A program made the translations under genes and the position numbers. Shown here one piece after another: positions 45,760 through 53,924 of a stretch of 64,000 nt of DNA; the first letter of the stretch is position 1, and every line of letters starts with the position of its first letter. The stretch covers positions 1-64,000 of the forward strand of contig JAQTME010000006.1 of assembly GCA_028714535.1 (NCBI GenBank). The letters run 5' to 3'. This DNA is from Candidatus Iainarchaeum sp. GTDB taxonomy: Archaea; Micrarchaeota; Micrarchaeia; Anstonellales; Bilamarchaeaceae. The notes under the pieces are model-generated. The model was not told the DNA's origin and made no database searches. It worked only from the letters and a program-made list of their open reading frames with translations.

Positions 45760-46492
45760 AGGCAAGGTACAGCTTATAATAGACGGAAAAAGGCTTGACG
45801 GCAGGAGCCCTGATGACCTCAGGAACCTGCGCATACAGGCGGGCGTGCTCGGCGAGGCAGACGGCTCTGCGTTCGTCCAGTGGGGAGGCAACAAGGTGAT
45901 TTGCGGCGTATACGGCCCGCGCGAGTGCATCCCGAGGCATGACATAAACCCGTACCGCGCGGTGATAAAGTGCAGGTACATGATGTCGCCGTTCGCGTCG
46001 CTGGAGGAGCACGGCAGGAGCGGCCCGTCAAGGCGCAGCACCGAGCTCTCCAAGGTCATACGGGAGGTTTTCGAGAACCTGATAATCGCGGAGCGTTTCC
46101 CGAACACGCAGATAGACATCTACATCGACGTGCTGCAGGCGGAGGGAGGGACGCGGACCGCGTCGGTGACCGCCGCCGCGGTCGCGCTGGCGAACGCAGG
46201 CATACCGATGAAGGACATGGTATCCGCCGTGGCTGTCGGCAAGGCGGGAAACGTCCTGCTGGTGGACCTCGGCAAGGCCGAGGACAACTTCGGCCAGAGC
46301 GACATGCCGGTGGCGATATCGGCCAGGGACAAGAAGATACTGCTGCTGCAGATGGACGGCATGCTCACGAGGGAAGAGATTAAGACCATGCTCGACATGG
46401 CGGAGCGCGGCTGCGGCAAGCTCAACCAGGAGCAGGCCAACGCCCTGAAGAGGTTCTACGAGGAGGGCGAGGAAGCCAAGTTCAGGATGTGA
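45746..46492 (+). CDS. rrp41: Exosome catalytic subunit Rrp41
   Basis: A 248-residue RNase PH-fold subunit that supplies the phosphorolytic active site. The N-terminal DGRSPDDLRNLRIQAGVLGEADGS is typical, and the RRSTELSKVIREVFEN block carries RNA-binding arginines. IDIYIDVLQAEGGTRTASVTA and the LGKAEDNFGQSDMPVA aspartate region complete the site. Translationally coupled to rrp4 and rrp42. Confidence 0.96.
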   Translation: MSDSEGKVQLIIDGKRLDGRSPDDLRNLRIQAGVLGEADGSAFVQWGGNKVICGVYGPRECIPRHDINPYRAVIKCRYMMSPFASLEEHGRSGPSRRSTELSKVIREVFENLIIAERFPNTQIDIYIDVLQAEGGTRTASVTAAAVALANAGIPMKDMVSAVAVGKAGNVLLVDLGKAEDNFGQSDMPVAISARDKKILLLQMDGMLTREEIKTMLDMAERGCGKLNQEQANALKRFYEEGEEAKFRM

Positions 46493-46497
46493 TTACG

Positions 46498-47289
46498 ATG
46501 GGTGAAGAAGCAAGGGACATGATAATGTCGCACATAAGAAGGGACATACTCAGCAACACGCTCAGCAAGGGCACAAGGTTCGACGGCAGGGGCTTCGACG
46601 AATACCGCAAGATAGAGGTGCAGCGCGGCGTGCTGGACAGCGCGGAAGGGTCTGCGCTGGCCACCATAGGCGAGACCAAGGTGCTCGTGTCGTCCAAGTT
46701 CGACATCGTGAAGCCGTTCGCAGACAGGCCCAAGGAGGGCGTGCTGGTTACGAACGGCGAGCTGCTCCCGCTGGCATCGCCGCTGTTCGAGCCGGGCCCG
46801 CCGAACGAGAACTCAATAGAGCTCGCGAGGGTCGTGGACCGTGCGGTGAGGAGCTGCGAGTGCATAGACCTGGGTTCGTTCTACGTGGATGAGGACAAGG
46901 TGCTGGGCATCTACCTGGACATCTACGTGCTCAACTACGCAGGCAATTTCATCGATGCGGCGACGCTGGCCGCGACCGCTGCGCTCATGGACACGAAAAG
47001 GCCGAAAGTCGAGAACGGCAAGATAGTCAGGGGCCAGTACACAGGCCCGCTCAACCCGACCGCGCTCCCGATATCGACGACCATGATAAAGGTGGGCAAC
47101 ACCTGGCTCGTGGACCCGTCAAGGGAGGAAGAGCGCGTGAAGGAGACCGTGCTCACCATCGCGACAACCGAAAAGCACGTTTGTGCGGTCCAGAAGGGCA
47201 AGGGCTCGCTCACAAAGGACGAGTTCCTCTCGGCGATAGACATAGCTTTTAAAAGAGGGAACGACATAAGAAAAATGCTAAAGGGGTAG
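46498..47289 (+). CDS. rrp42: Exosome subunit Rrp42
   Basis: A 263-residue RNase PH-fold partner of Rrp41, forming the hexameric ring. Landmarks are RFDGRGFDEYRKIEVQRGVLDSAEG, split as FDGRGFDEYRKIEV and RGVLDSAEG. LGIYLDIYVLNYAGNFIDAA and DPSREEERVKETVLTIATTE follow. The ATG at 46498 lies 5 nt after the rrp41 stop; a GTG at 46489 is an alternative. Confidence 0.95.
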   Translation: MGEEARDMIMSHIRRDILSNTLSKGTRFDGRGFDEYRKIEVQRGVLDSAEGSALATIGETKVLVSSKFDIVKPFADRPKEGVLVTNGELLPLASPLFEPGPPNENSIELARVVDRAVRSCECIDLGSFYVDEDKVLGIYLDIYVLNYAGNFIDAATLAATAALMDTKRPKVENGKIVRGQYTGPLNPTALPISTTMIKVGNTWLVDPSREEERVKETVLTIATTEKHVCAVQKGKGSLTKDEFLSAIDIAFKRGNDIRKMLKG

Positions 47290-47295
47290 AGGCAG

Positions 47296-47529
47296 ATGCG
47301 CACACAGAAATTCGGAGCTTCAATCAGGAAACTGGTGGACAAGGCCATAACCGCCAAGCGCGCCAGGTACGAATGCCCTAAATGCCACAAGCTCAAGGTC
47401 AAGAGGGCCGGCACTGCCAAGTGGAACTGCAGGTCATGCGGCGCCATTTTCGCAGGCGGAGCCTATTCGTTCAAGACCGAGGCCGGCGAGATAGCCGCGC
47501 GCGTGGCGCTTGAATACGCAAAAGAGTGA
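47296..47529 (+). CDS. rpl37ae: 50S ribosomal protein eL43 (L37Ae)
   Basis: A 77-residue zinc-ribbon protein: CPKCHKLKVKRAGTAKWNCRSCG split as YECPKCHK and WNCRSCG with four cysteines intact. GAGG precedes the ATG. It lies directly upstream of the Rpo12-like gene, an order conserved in archaea. Confidence 0.96.
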   Translation: MRTQKFGASIRKLVDKAITAKRARYECPKCHKLKVKRAGTAKWNCRSCGAIFAGGAYSFKTEAGEIAARVALEYAKE

Positions 47530-47533
47530 TAGG

Positions 47534-47668
47534 ATGGCGGAATACACAGACATAAAGACGGGAACGACAGTGAACGTGACCGGGGACAAGTTCAACTTCC
47601 CCACCACAGGCGCGAAGATCCTTCTCAAGAAGAGGCCGCCGATTGCCAAAGAGGTAAAGACGGACTGA
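47534..47668 (+). CDS. rpoP: RNA polymerase subunit Rpo12 (RpoP) lacking its zinc cysteines
   Basis: A 44-residue ORF, placed where rpoP sits after eL43 in archaea. The C-terminal half (TGAKILLKKRPPIAKEVKTD) matches the Rpo12 ending GxRIL(Y/F)KxRPPIxKxVKA. All four zinc ligands are gone. The N-terminal CxxC is replaced (YTDIKTG), and the CPYCG is replaced by FPTTG. A GGAT ribosome-binding site precedes the ATG. Its stop overlaps the next start by one base, so it is translated as part of the operon. The protein must fold without zinc if it is functional. Confidence 0.8.
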   Translation: MAEYTDIKTGTTVNVTGDKFNFPTTGAKILLKKRPPIAKEVKTD

Positions 47669-47901
47669 TGTTCACCACAAGCCGGTACGCGGGCCCCGCA
47701 ACACGCCGCATGGCGAGGAAACTGGCCGAGGAGGCCGGCGAGCCTTTCGTGGCGAGGGGCAAGCGGACCGTGGCGCAGCTCGCCGCGCTGGCAAGGAAGA
47801 TGGGCGAGGAGCGCGTTTCCATATTGGAGGAACGCGGGAAAACGCCGGGGAAAACCGCCGTGGTGCGGGTTTCGGAGACCGGCGAGTGGGAATGGGTATG
47901 A
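47668..47901 (+). CDS. Short Brix-domain-like protein
   Basis: A 77-residue protein resembling the start of archaeal Brix/Imp4-like ribosome-biogenesis proteins: FTTSRYAGPATRRMARKLAE, split as TTSRYAGPATRRMA and KLAEEAGEPFVARGKRT, then ERVSILEERGKTPGKTAVV. The family is usually about twice this length, so this is a minimal or truncated form. Context between Rpo12 and Pcc1 matches archaeal clusters with this gene. It overlaps both neighbours. Confidence 0.6.
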   Translation: MFTTSRYAGPATRRMARKLAEEAGEPFVARGKRTVAQLAALARKMGEERVSILEERGKTPGKTAVVRVSETGEWEWV

Positions 47902-48137
47902 AGTGCCTCATAGAAGCTGGCTTCCCTGATGCGGCGGCCGCCAGGGCTGCCATGGCCGCGCTTGCGCACGAAGGCGCAGCGGGCGGGAGGTCCTCGGCGA
48001 CGCTCGATGCGAACGGGAAAACGCTGGCGATACGCATTGAGGCACGGGATGCCGTGGCGCTGCGCGCCGCAGCAAATGCATATTTAAGGGCGCTTGCAGT
48101 ATTTGAAGGCGTCGAAAGGGGTGCGAATGATGACTAA
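47898..48137 (+). CDS. pcc1: KEOPS complex subunit Pcc1
   Basis: A 79-residue alpha/beta protein with the Pcc1 pattern: EAGFPDAAAARAAMAALAHEG, split as AGFPDAAAARAAMAAL, then TLAIRIEARDAVALRAAANAY and LRALAVFEG. Pcc1 dimerises the KEOPS complex that makes tRNA t6A. The ATG at 47898 overlaps the preceding stop (ATGA). No Kae1 or Bud32 is in the window. Confidence 0.8.
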   Translation: MKCLIEAGFPDAAAARAAMAALAHEGAAGGRSSATLDANGKTLAIRIEARDAVALRAAANAYLRALAVFEGVERGANDD

Positions 48138-48495
48138 CGGCAGGAAAGACAACGAAGACCTGAACAGGAGCCTTGTGGAATACGAGAACATGGAGAAACA
48201 GCTCGAGGTGCTCCTCATCCAGAAGCACCAGCTGCAGCTGCAGTCCAACGAGGTAAGGCACGCGCTCGATGAGCTCAAGAAGGCCAGCGGCGAGGTATAC
48301 CGCTCGGTGGGCGCCATAATGCTCCACACGACAAAGGAGTCTGCTGAAACCGACCTCAAGGAAAGGCAGGAGATAATAGACGTCAAGCTCAACGCGATCA
48401 ACAAGCAGGAGGAGAAGCTCCGCTCCACGGTCATGGACAGCCAGAAGAAGCTTCAGGAGAAAATGAAGGAGTATGGAAAGGGAGGCAGCAAGTAA
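48127..48495 (+). CDS. pfdB: Prefoldin beta subunit
   Basis: About 122 residues of two coiled-coil arms joined by a beta-hairpin region (SGEVYRSVGAIMLHTTKESA), the prefoldin beta pattern. It forms the hexameric chaperone with an alpha subunit elsewhere. It overlaps pcc1 by 11 bp and the DHH gene by 23 bp. Confidence 0.9.
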   Translation: MMTNGRKDNEDLNRSLVEYENMEKQLEVLLIQKHQLQLQSNEVRHALDELKKASGEVYRSVGAIMLHTTKESAETDLKERQEIIDVKLNAINKQEEKLRSTVMDSQKKLQEKMKEYGKGGSK

Positions 48496-49429
48496 ATTCG
48501 CTGATTTCCTGGCCAAGTACGGCAAGAAGAAGCTTGCCATCGCCACACACTCCAGGGCAGACGCCGACGGCCTCTCATCCGCATTCGCGCTCAGCAGGCA
48601 CCTTCCCGGAAGCGTGATATGCAGCTCTGAGGAGCCTGGCGAGGGCGCGTCCATGCTCGCAGAGAAGCTCGGCATAGGGCTGAAGCAGATATCATCGCTT
48701 TCGAAGAAGGACTTCGAAGGGCTCATTGTCGTCGATACAAGCGCGTACACGCTCCTGCCGGAGGCGCGCGGCTGGAAGCTGCTCCTCATAATAGACCATC
48801 ACAGGGCGGACGGGCGCGACATGAAGGGCGAATTCGCGGTAATAGACGAGAACGCGCCGTCCTCGGCTGAAATCATGGCCAACATGCTGCCGAAGCTGGA
48901 CAGGGAAACCGCGTTCGGGCTGGCGGTCGGCATAATATCGGACGCGGCGCGCTTCAAATCCGCGCGTGCGGATACGTTCGAGACGCTGGCCCGGCTCATG
49001 AAGGGATGGAAGCTCGATTATGCGGAGCTGCTTTCCTACGCTGAGCCTGAGGCCAAGGCAGAGGCGAAGATAGCCATGCTCAAGGCCATGCAGCGGGTGC
49101 AGTTCGTATACGGCGGCGGCTGCCTGGTCGCGACCAGCGAGGTCGGGGGCAACGAGAGCGACGCCGCATCGCTCATCTCAGAGGCCGCGGACGTCGCGTT
49201 CGTGGCCAAGTGGAAGGACCAGGAGAAGGAGACCAGGATATCGGCCAGGGCAGCGAAGCACGTCACCATACCGCTCAACAAGGTCATGGGCGAGGTCGCG
49301 AAGACGCTCGGCGGGGCAGGCGGCGGGCATGCGAAGGCCGCGGGGGCGTCGCTGAAGGCGCACACGGACGAAGCGCTTAAAGAATGCGTTGATACATTCA
49401 TAAGAATCGCAGAGAGGGAGAAAAAATGA
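48473..49429 (+). CDS. DHH/DHHA1 family phosphoesterase
   Basis: A 318-residue protein with DHH motifs: IATHSRADADGLSSAFAL (motif I), VVDTSA, and LLIIDHHRADGR (the DHH motif). The C-terminal DHHA1 domain ends in the glycine-rich GGAGGGHAKAAGASL. RecJ-like or oligonucleotide/cyclic-dinucleotide phosphodiesterases share this; the exact substrate is unknown. It is embedded between prefoldin and purA. Confidence 0.88.
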   Translation: MEREAASKFADFLAKYGKKKLAIATHSRADADGLSSAFALSRHLPGSVICSSEEPGEGASMLAEKLGIGLKQISSLSKKDFEGLIVVDTSAYTLLPEARGWKLLLIIDHHRADGRDMKGEFAVIDENAPSSAEIMANMLPKLDRETAFGLAVGIISDAARFKSARADTFETLARLMKGWKLDYAELLSYAEPEAKAEAKIAMLKAMQRVQFVYGGGCLVATSEVGGNESDAASLISEAADVAFVAKWKDQEKETRISARAAKHVTIPLNKVMGEVAKTLGGAGGGHAKAAGASLKAHTDEALKECVDTFIRIAEREKK

Positions 49430-50412
49430 ACACGATAATAGTCGGCGGGCAGTATGGGGACGAGGGCAAGGGCAAGATAATATCCCACCTGGCGCTCACT
49501 GACGACCCCGACGTGATAGCGCGCGGGGGCGTCGGCCCCAACGCAGGCCACGAGGTCAATTACAAGGGAAAGCGCTATCCTTTGCGGCTCGTGCCGTGCG
49601 GCTTTGTCAATGAACGGTCCCGCCTGCTCATCGGCGCAGGGGTTTTCGTCAATCCTGAGGTGTTCCTGAAGGAGCTAGACCTGATAAACGGCCACAAGAG
49701 GTGCTTCATAGACTTCAGGGCAGGCCTGATAACCAAGGAGAACATAGAAAGAGACGGCGCTTCTGAGAACTCCAAGAAGATAGGGACGACAAAGACAGGG
49801 TGCGGCCCTGCAGTCTCTGACAGGGTGAACAGGATAGGGAAGATGGTGGCCGACGCGCCCGAGCTGAAGCCGTATCTCACGGACGTGGTGAAAGAGGTCA
49901 ACCAGGCGAAGAATGTCATGGTTGAAGGGACCCAGGGGTTCATGCTATCGGTGCTATACGGGACTTATCCGTTCGTCACCTCCAAGGACACGTCGGCATC
50001 GACCATAGCGGCTGACGTCGGGCTGGGCCCGACGAAGATAGACGAGGTCATAATGGTAATAAAGTCGTATACGACGCGCGTTGGCAGCGGGCCGCTCAAG
50101 GACGAGCTGGGGGTGGAGGCGGCCAAGGCGAAGAACATGCAGGAATACGGCACTGTGACTGGCAGGCCGAGGCGGTCTTCGCCCAACCTGCATTTCGACG
50201 ACCTGCGGCTGGCCGCGACCGTGAACGGCGCGACCCAGATAGCCATGACCAAGGTGGACATCCGCTTCCCTGGCAACGACCGCGTGCGCGAATACGCGGA
50301 ACTGACCAAAGAGGCCAGGGCGTTCATAGAGGATGCCGAGAGGAAGATGGGCGTGCCGATAACGCTGATAGGCACGGGCCCTGACGCCCTCGACATAATA
50401 GACAGGAGATAA
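49426..50412 (+). CDS. purA: Adenylosuccinate synthetase (short archaeal form)
   Basis: A 328-residue enzyme for GTP-dependent conversion of IMP to adenylosuccinate. It has the GTP loop GGQYGDEGKGK, GGVGPNAGHEV, the KIGTTKTGCGPAVSDRV IMP-binding block, and EGTQGFMLSVLYGTYPFVTS split as EGTQGFML and GTYPFVTSKDTSAS. About 100 residues shorter than bacterial PurA, as in other archaeal short forms. Start overlaps the DHH stop by 4 bp. Confidence 0.95.
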   Translation: MNTIIVGGQYGDEGKGKIISHLALTDDPDVIARGGVGPNAGHEVNYKGKRYPLRLVPCGFVNERSRLLIGAGVFVNPEVFLKELDLINGHKRCFIDFRAGLITKENIERDGASENSKKIGTTKTGCGPAVSDRVNRIGKMVADAPELKPYLTDVVKEVNQAKNVMVEGTQGFMLSVLYGTYPFVTSKDTSASTIAADVGLGPTKIDEVIMVIKSYTTRVGSGPLKDELGVEAAKAKNMQEYGTVTGRPRRSSPNLHFDDLRLAATVNGATQIAMTKVDIRFPGNDRVREYAELTKEARAFIEDAERKMGVPITLIGTGPDALDIIDRR

Positions 50413-50802
50413 TCACTGCAGGGCTGCGAGCGCCTTTTGGTTGTCGGATGAGCCGAACAGCACGTAGGACTTCTCGTACATGGTAAGCGAGAATGCGTAG
50501 AACAGGTTTATGCCAGCGGCTGCCAGCTTTCCAGTCGCCTCGGCCATGGTGCCGGGCCTGTTCTCGAGCTTGGCGAGCACGACCTCCTTCTCATTCACCC
50601 TCAGGCCGAGCTTCCGCAGGGCTTCCCTGGCCCTGGGCACGTCTTCGTTCTCAACAACGAGATGGGCGCCTATCCCACGGTCCTCCGGGGGCATTATCAT
50701 GATCTTTATGCCTCCTTTCTCCAGAAGGCCTGCCACTTTTGACACTCCCCTAAAATCAGATTTTTCCAGGAACAATTCCGTGACTATCCGCGTGTCGTTC
50801 AT
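50413..50802 (-). CDS. ACT-domain protein
   Basis: A 129-residue protein of two ACT-like repeats: the N-terminal half (TELFLEKSDFRGVSKVAGLL) and a clearer C-terminal one (LAKLENRPGTMAEATGKLAAAGINL). ACT domains bind amino acids or other small ligands and act as regulators. No catalytic domain. The promoter box GATTTATAC at about 50833-50842 leaves a short leader. It lies just outside the provirus left end. Confidence 0.8.
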   Translation of the reverse strand: MNDTRIVTELFLEKSDFRGVSKVAGLLEKGGIKIMIMPPEDRGIGAHLVVENEDVPRAREALRKLGLRVNEKEVVLAKLENRPGTMAEATGKLAAAGINLFYAFSLTMYEKSYVLFGSSDNQKALAALQ

Positions 50803-50896
50803 GGTCCCACCGTAACAATATTGCAGGGGATGGTGTATAAATCTAACGCCGCGGGCATGAACGGCGCTCCGTTCCTGACCGTCGTTTTATAGCAAT

Positions 50897-50918
50897 AAAA
50901 CGCCGAGGGCAGGATTTG
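50897..50918. repeat. attL (displaced copy of tRNA-Ser 3' end)
   Basis: AAAAC then GCCGAGGGCAGGATTTG, identical to the right copy. The flanks are not tRNA-like, so this is the displaced host 3' end. It lies between the ACT gene and the integrase. In the 50803-51051 gap the remaining sequence is GC-rich and open on the plus strand up to TAG at 50998-51000. Confidence 0.9.
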
Positions 50919-51051
50919 CCGTGACGCGCGGCTCCTGGTCTGGGAGGCCCGGGCACGTGCCCCCCAGCGGCCATACACGGCCGTCCCGTCGCCTTCATAG
51001 TGTCCCTTTATGTCTTTTTCAGTGCATATACTCTTTTTGAGGTGGTGAGGG

Positions 51052-51852
51052 ATGGACCGTGAATTCAAGGAGTTCAGCCGCAGCTTCGCCCGGCGCGTGG
51101 CCCGGGCGCCGCACTGGCAGATCAAGGAGCTCAGCAAGATCTGCCGCGACGCTGCCAAGGCCCGGTTCCCCTGGCACACCAGGAAGTGCGAGCTCATAGA
51201 AAAGGCATTCACGGACCAGGAGCTCGCGCAGCTCCTGGAGGTGGTGGACGATCCGCAGGACCGGCTCTGCTACATGGCCCTGGCCCTCCTGGGCCTGCGC
51301 GTAGGCGAGCTGGCGCAGCTGCGCGGCCGTGACCTCCAGGGAGATGAGCTCCGCATCACGGCCTCCAAAGGATCCTTCAGCGGCCTCCTGCGGCTGCCTC
51401 CTGCACTCCTGGAGATGATCCCGCCCAGGAGGCCGGGCGAGCTCCTGTTCTCCAGGACGGCAAAGCAGCTCAGGGACCACTTCGGCAGGTACCGGCATGA
51501 GGCCGGCCTGGACCAGATCTACTGCTACACAGAGCCCGGAGGACGTGCCCGGCACAGGAATCCGCGTTACCGGCTGTCCCTTCATTCGCTGAGGCATTAT
51601 GCGATCCAGCGCGTGTACAACGCAACCCGGGACCCGGACCTGGCGCGGCGTTTCGCCAGGCACCGGAAGCTGCAGACCACGCTGGGATATTTCAAGAGCT
51701 CGCGCAAGGAGGACGTGGAGGACGTGCTCGCGCAACTCTCCGGCCACCTGAAAGCATGTGCCTCTCCTGGGCGGCTCCAGGGCACGCGGCAGCTTTATAT
51801 AGGGTCTGTGGTTGCAGAAAGTGGGGCGAAAACGCGGCCGCTGCCATGCTGA
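51052..51852 (+). CDS. int: Tyrosine recombinase (integrase)
   Basis: A 266-residue integrase with the full catalytic set: Arg83 (LGLRVGELAQL), Lys106, His178-xx-Arg181 (LHSLRHYAIQ), His204 and Tyr213 (TLGYFKSS). The ATG follows GAGGTGGTGAGGG. It is intact and not split by the attachment site, unlike the SSV-type partitioned integrases. It should catalyse integration at tRNA-Ser and, with helpers, excision. Confidence 0.93.
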   Translation: MDREFKEFSRSFARRVARAPHWQIKELSKICRDAAKARFPWHTRKCELIEKAFTDQELAQLLEVVDDPQDRLCYMALALLGLRVGELAQLRGRDLQGDELRITASKGSFSGLLRLPPALLEMIPPRRPGELLFSRTAKQLRDHFGRYRHEAGLDQIYCYTEPGGRARHRNPRYRLSLHSLRHYAIQRVYNATRDPDLARRFARHRKLQTTLGYFKSSRKEDVEDVLAQLSGHLKACASPGRLQGTRQLYIGSVVAESGAKTRPLPC

Positions 51853-51994
51853 AAAAATCCTTAATTAGGTTAGTTTAACCTACTCCAGCAATCGTCCGGC
51901 GTAAAACTCAGCTGGCCGGCCACGAGCTCGAGCAGCTGACCAGGATCTCCTGGAGATCGAGCTCGAGGACCTACGCTGTGGTGGTAATGAGTGG
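51853..51994. other. Non-coding gap with dyads at the end of the structural operon
   Basis: Between int (plus) and the holin-like gene (minus). It contains AGGTTA-GTT-TAACCT, a 7-bp dyad GATCTCC-T-GGAGATC, and two GAGCTCGAG copies flanking it. These may end convergent transcription or bind a protein. No convincing gene. Confidence 0.45.
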
Positions 51995-52240
51995 TTAGGC
52001 TGTCCCAATCTTCGGGCCTGTTTGGACTGTGGAGGCCACCTTCCGGGTCCGTCCCTGCTTTGAATTCAGCACGTCCAGGTGGATGGACAAAGAACGCGTG
52101 GCGTCCGTGTTTGCAGTGGTGGAAGCGGTCAGATTGTCCAGGGCGGATGTGATTTTGGTGAGGAGCACCTGCCGGTCGTAGATCAGGTATGCCACGAACA
52201 GGCCCAGGGCCCCGTACTGCACCAGCGCGTCTTCGATCAT
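51995..52240 (-). CDS. Small membrane protein, holin-like
   Basis: An 81-residue protein with one N-terminal TM helix (ALVQYGALGLFVAYLIYDRQ) and a helical, charged tail. The layout resembles BhlA/holin-type phage proteins, but single-TM proteins are too generic for certainty. Its ATG directly follows the previous stop (TGAATG). Last gene of the structural operon, a common place for lysis or release functions. Confidence 0.5.
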   Translation of the reverse strand: MIEDALVQYGALGLFVAYLIYDRQVLLTKITSALDNLTASTTANTDATRSLSIHLDVLNSKQGRTRKVASTVQTGPKIGTA

Positions 52241-52399
52241 TCAGATGCGCCCCGCCACATACGCAGCCCAGAGCACGTCCAGCTTCTTCTTGTCGGTGGT
52301 GGCGTCTTGCCCGTCCTGCTTCCGCTTGGCCTTCTCGGCTATGCGGTCCTCGTTTTTGTAGGAGGGCGTCGGGTCTATAGTCTCAGCTGCTTTCGGCAT
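52241..52399 (-). CDS. Small charged protein (52 aa)
   Basis: Encodes MPKAAETIDPTPSYKNEDRI followed by a Lys-rich helix and LDVLWAAYVAGRI. Unknown. The ATG is 1 nt after the spike gene stop, and its own stop abuts the holin-like gene, which supports expression. Confidence 0.6.
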   Translation of the reverse strand: MPKAAETIDPTPSYKNEDRIAEKAKRKQDGQDATTDKKKLDVLWAAYVAGRI

Positions 52400-52400
52400 G

Positions 52401-53384
52401 TCAATCCCCCACCAAGCCGTAGCCCTTGCAGCTCGGCGTGTCTGCGTCTGAACCTGTGCCCTGGCTCAGCGTGATCTTCATCTTGGCTCCCGTGAGCGTT
52501 TGTGCGCCGCCCAGGTCTACCCAGCTATCCACGGCCTGGCCGGTCTTCTGCCAGGTCCCATCTCCGGTGTAATCTATGGCCCAGGTGCAGGTGTTGCCAG
52601 TGGCCAGGGCGAGAAGATAGGGGTGGAGCCTGAGCCGTGAATAACTGCCGTCCATGGCCGTGAGGGCGATGGTCTGAATGTGCCGGGAGGTTGCAGCTGC
52701 CGTTGCTTCAGTCGTTACGCTCACGATGCCGTCTGCGTACCCACTGCCGGTGCTGCTATGGTCCGTGAAATTGAACACCGCGCCACCAGTTTTGGGATAG
52801 CTAACGCCGGTGTTGTAGGCGCGGCTGTAGTTGCTGCCGGAGTTGTCGAGAAGGATATAGTAAACGGTCGATGCGGCCAGGGCCACATGTGGGGAGAATG
52901 TTGCGACGTCTCCTGAAAAGGTGGCCGTCCCAAGGACCGTCGTCTTGTTGCTCGCCGTAATCCGGCACCGCGTGGCTGTGCAGGTGCTCTTTTTTGTTAC
53001 GGACACAATTGGATTGCATGCACTGGTTGTTGTTATCTGCTCACCAGCTGCTCCAGCATCCACCGTGTTTGAGCCCAGGGTTTCCCCAAGCGTTTCCGGA
53101 GCTGTAGCCGCAAAGTGCGCGGTGTGAGAAGTGCCGCTGAAAATCGTGTCTGTGTTCGCCGTGTCCACCGTATTCCTTTTGCCGTCGGCGTCTGAAAAGA
53201 ATTCTGGTTGTGCCGCACTATAATTTATGCCGGCCGTGCTTTCTACGAAGACGTTGCCGACCATGAGCTCGGCTATCTGATTGTTCAGGGATGCGTTGAG
53301 TTTCGGCGGTGTCACCGCACCAGCTGCCAGCTTGCTGGTCGTGACTGAGCCGTCAGTTACCGCGTTGCTGGAGCCAAACCCCAT
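52401..53384 (-). CDS. Spike or receptor-binding virion protein (probable)
   Basis: A 327-residue protein, beta-rich and Ser/Thr/Gly-rich. Its N-terminus DGSVTTSKLAAGAVTPPKLN is the trimerising repeat found at the base of many phage fibres. A beta domain with two internal cysteine pairs follows (SACNPIVSVTKKSTCTATRC), and the C-terminus ends in a discoidin/jelly-roll-like strand pattern (WVDLGGAQTLTGAKMKITLS). Likely the host-recognition spike at capsid vertices. It adjoins the preceding gene with no gap. Confidence 0.65.
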   Translation of the reverse strand: MGFGSSNAVTDGSVTTSKLAAGAVTPPKLNASLNNQIAELMVGNVFVESTAGINYSAAQPEFFSDADGKRNTVDTANTDTIFSGTSHTAHFAATAPETLGETLGSNTVDAGAAGEQITTTSACNPIVSVTKKSTCTATRCRITASNKTTVLGTATFSGDVATFSPHVALAASTVYYILLDNSGSNYSRAYNTGVSYPKTGGAVFNFTDHSSTGSGYADGIVSVTTEATAAATSRHIQTIALTAMDGSYSRLRLHPYLLALATGNTCTWAIDYTGDGTWQKTGQAVDSWVDLGGAQTLTGAKMKITLSQGTGSDADTPSCKGYGLVGD

Positions 53385-53729
53385 TTAATCCGCCTCGTAT
53401 GCGTTCACCATGACCTGGAAGTGCCCGGCTGTTGTGGTGTTGGCATTCTTAACCAGGAATGCGACGGTTGCGCCCTTGGGGACGGGAACGTCCAGGCGTG
53501 GGAGCTCTATGCTGTTGATCGTGGAAAGCGAGCTGATGTCATCCGCGACAACGAAGCCGTTGATGCTGATCGTGAACGTGCCGTCAGCCTGGAGCGTGCT
53601 GTCGTAGGCGATCACCACTTCCTCTAGCAGTATGTTCCCGTCCTTGTCGTTCGTCCAGGTGTACGGCGTTTCGTCTGATGCGGCCACGCTCTGCGGACCT
53701 GAGACTTTTCCAACGAAGCGGATCTTCAT
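53385..53729 (-). CDS. Small beta-rich structural protein
   Basis: A 114-residue protein with alternating hydrophobic strands (EEVVIAYDSTLQADGTFTIS, SIELPRLDVPVPKGATVAFL). Size and position before the spike gene suggest a single jelly-roll minor capsid or penton protein. Not recognised by sequence. Confidence 0.55.
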   Translation of the reverse strand: MKIRFVGKVSGPQSVAASDETPYTWTNDKDGNILLEEVVIAYDSTLQADGTFTISINGFVVADDISSLSTINSIELPRLDVPVPKGATVAFLVKNANTTTAGHFQVMVNAYEAD

Positions 53730-53924
53730 TCAGACAACCTCCTGGATTATCTTCTCGAATATGCCCTCGGCGACCTTCTGGATCTTCTTCGCCGTTTTCT
53801 GCTGCGGACCCGGAGTGCGCGCCGCGATTATCACTGGCGCCAGGACTGGGCTTGAATAGCTGATGATCTTCGCTACGGTCTTCGAATGTTTTTTCACGGC
53901 TCGGCGTGCGAGATCCCCGATCAT
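53730..53924 (-). CDS. Small basic protein (64 aa)
   Basis: Encodes MIGDLARRAVKKHSKTVAKI, a hydrophobic centre (SSPVLAPVIIAARTP) and an amphipathic end (IFEKIIQEVV). Unknown; possibly membrane- or DNA-associated in the virion. It overlaps its upstream neighbour by 4 bp. Confidence 0.6.
   Translation of the reverse strand: MIGDLARRAVKKHSKTVAKIISYSSPVLAPVIIAARTPGPQQKTAKKIQKVAEGIFEKIIQEVV

Noticed and set aside
50897-50918. A second partial tRNA-Ser as a degraded gene
   Set aside because: Identity to attR is limited to the 22-bp core and stops abruptly, as expected for an attachment site, not a decayed gene.
50919-51000. Plus-strand open stretch after attL as a separate gene
   Set aside because: No start codon with a ribosome-binding site and only 27 codons; better explained as the C-terminal extension of the AbrB-like gene in the excised form.
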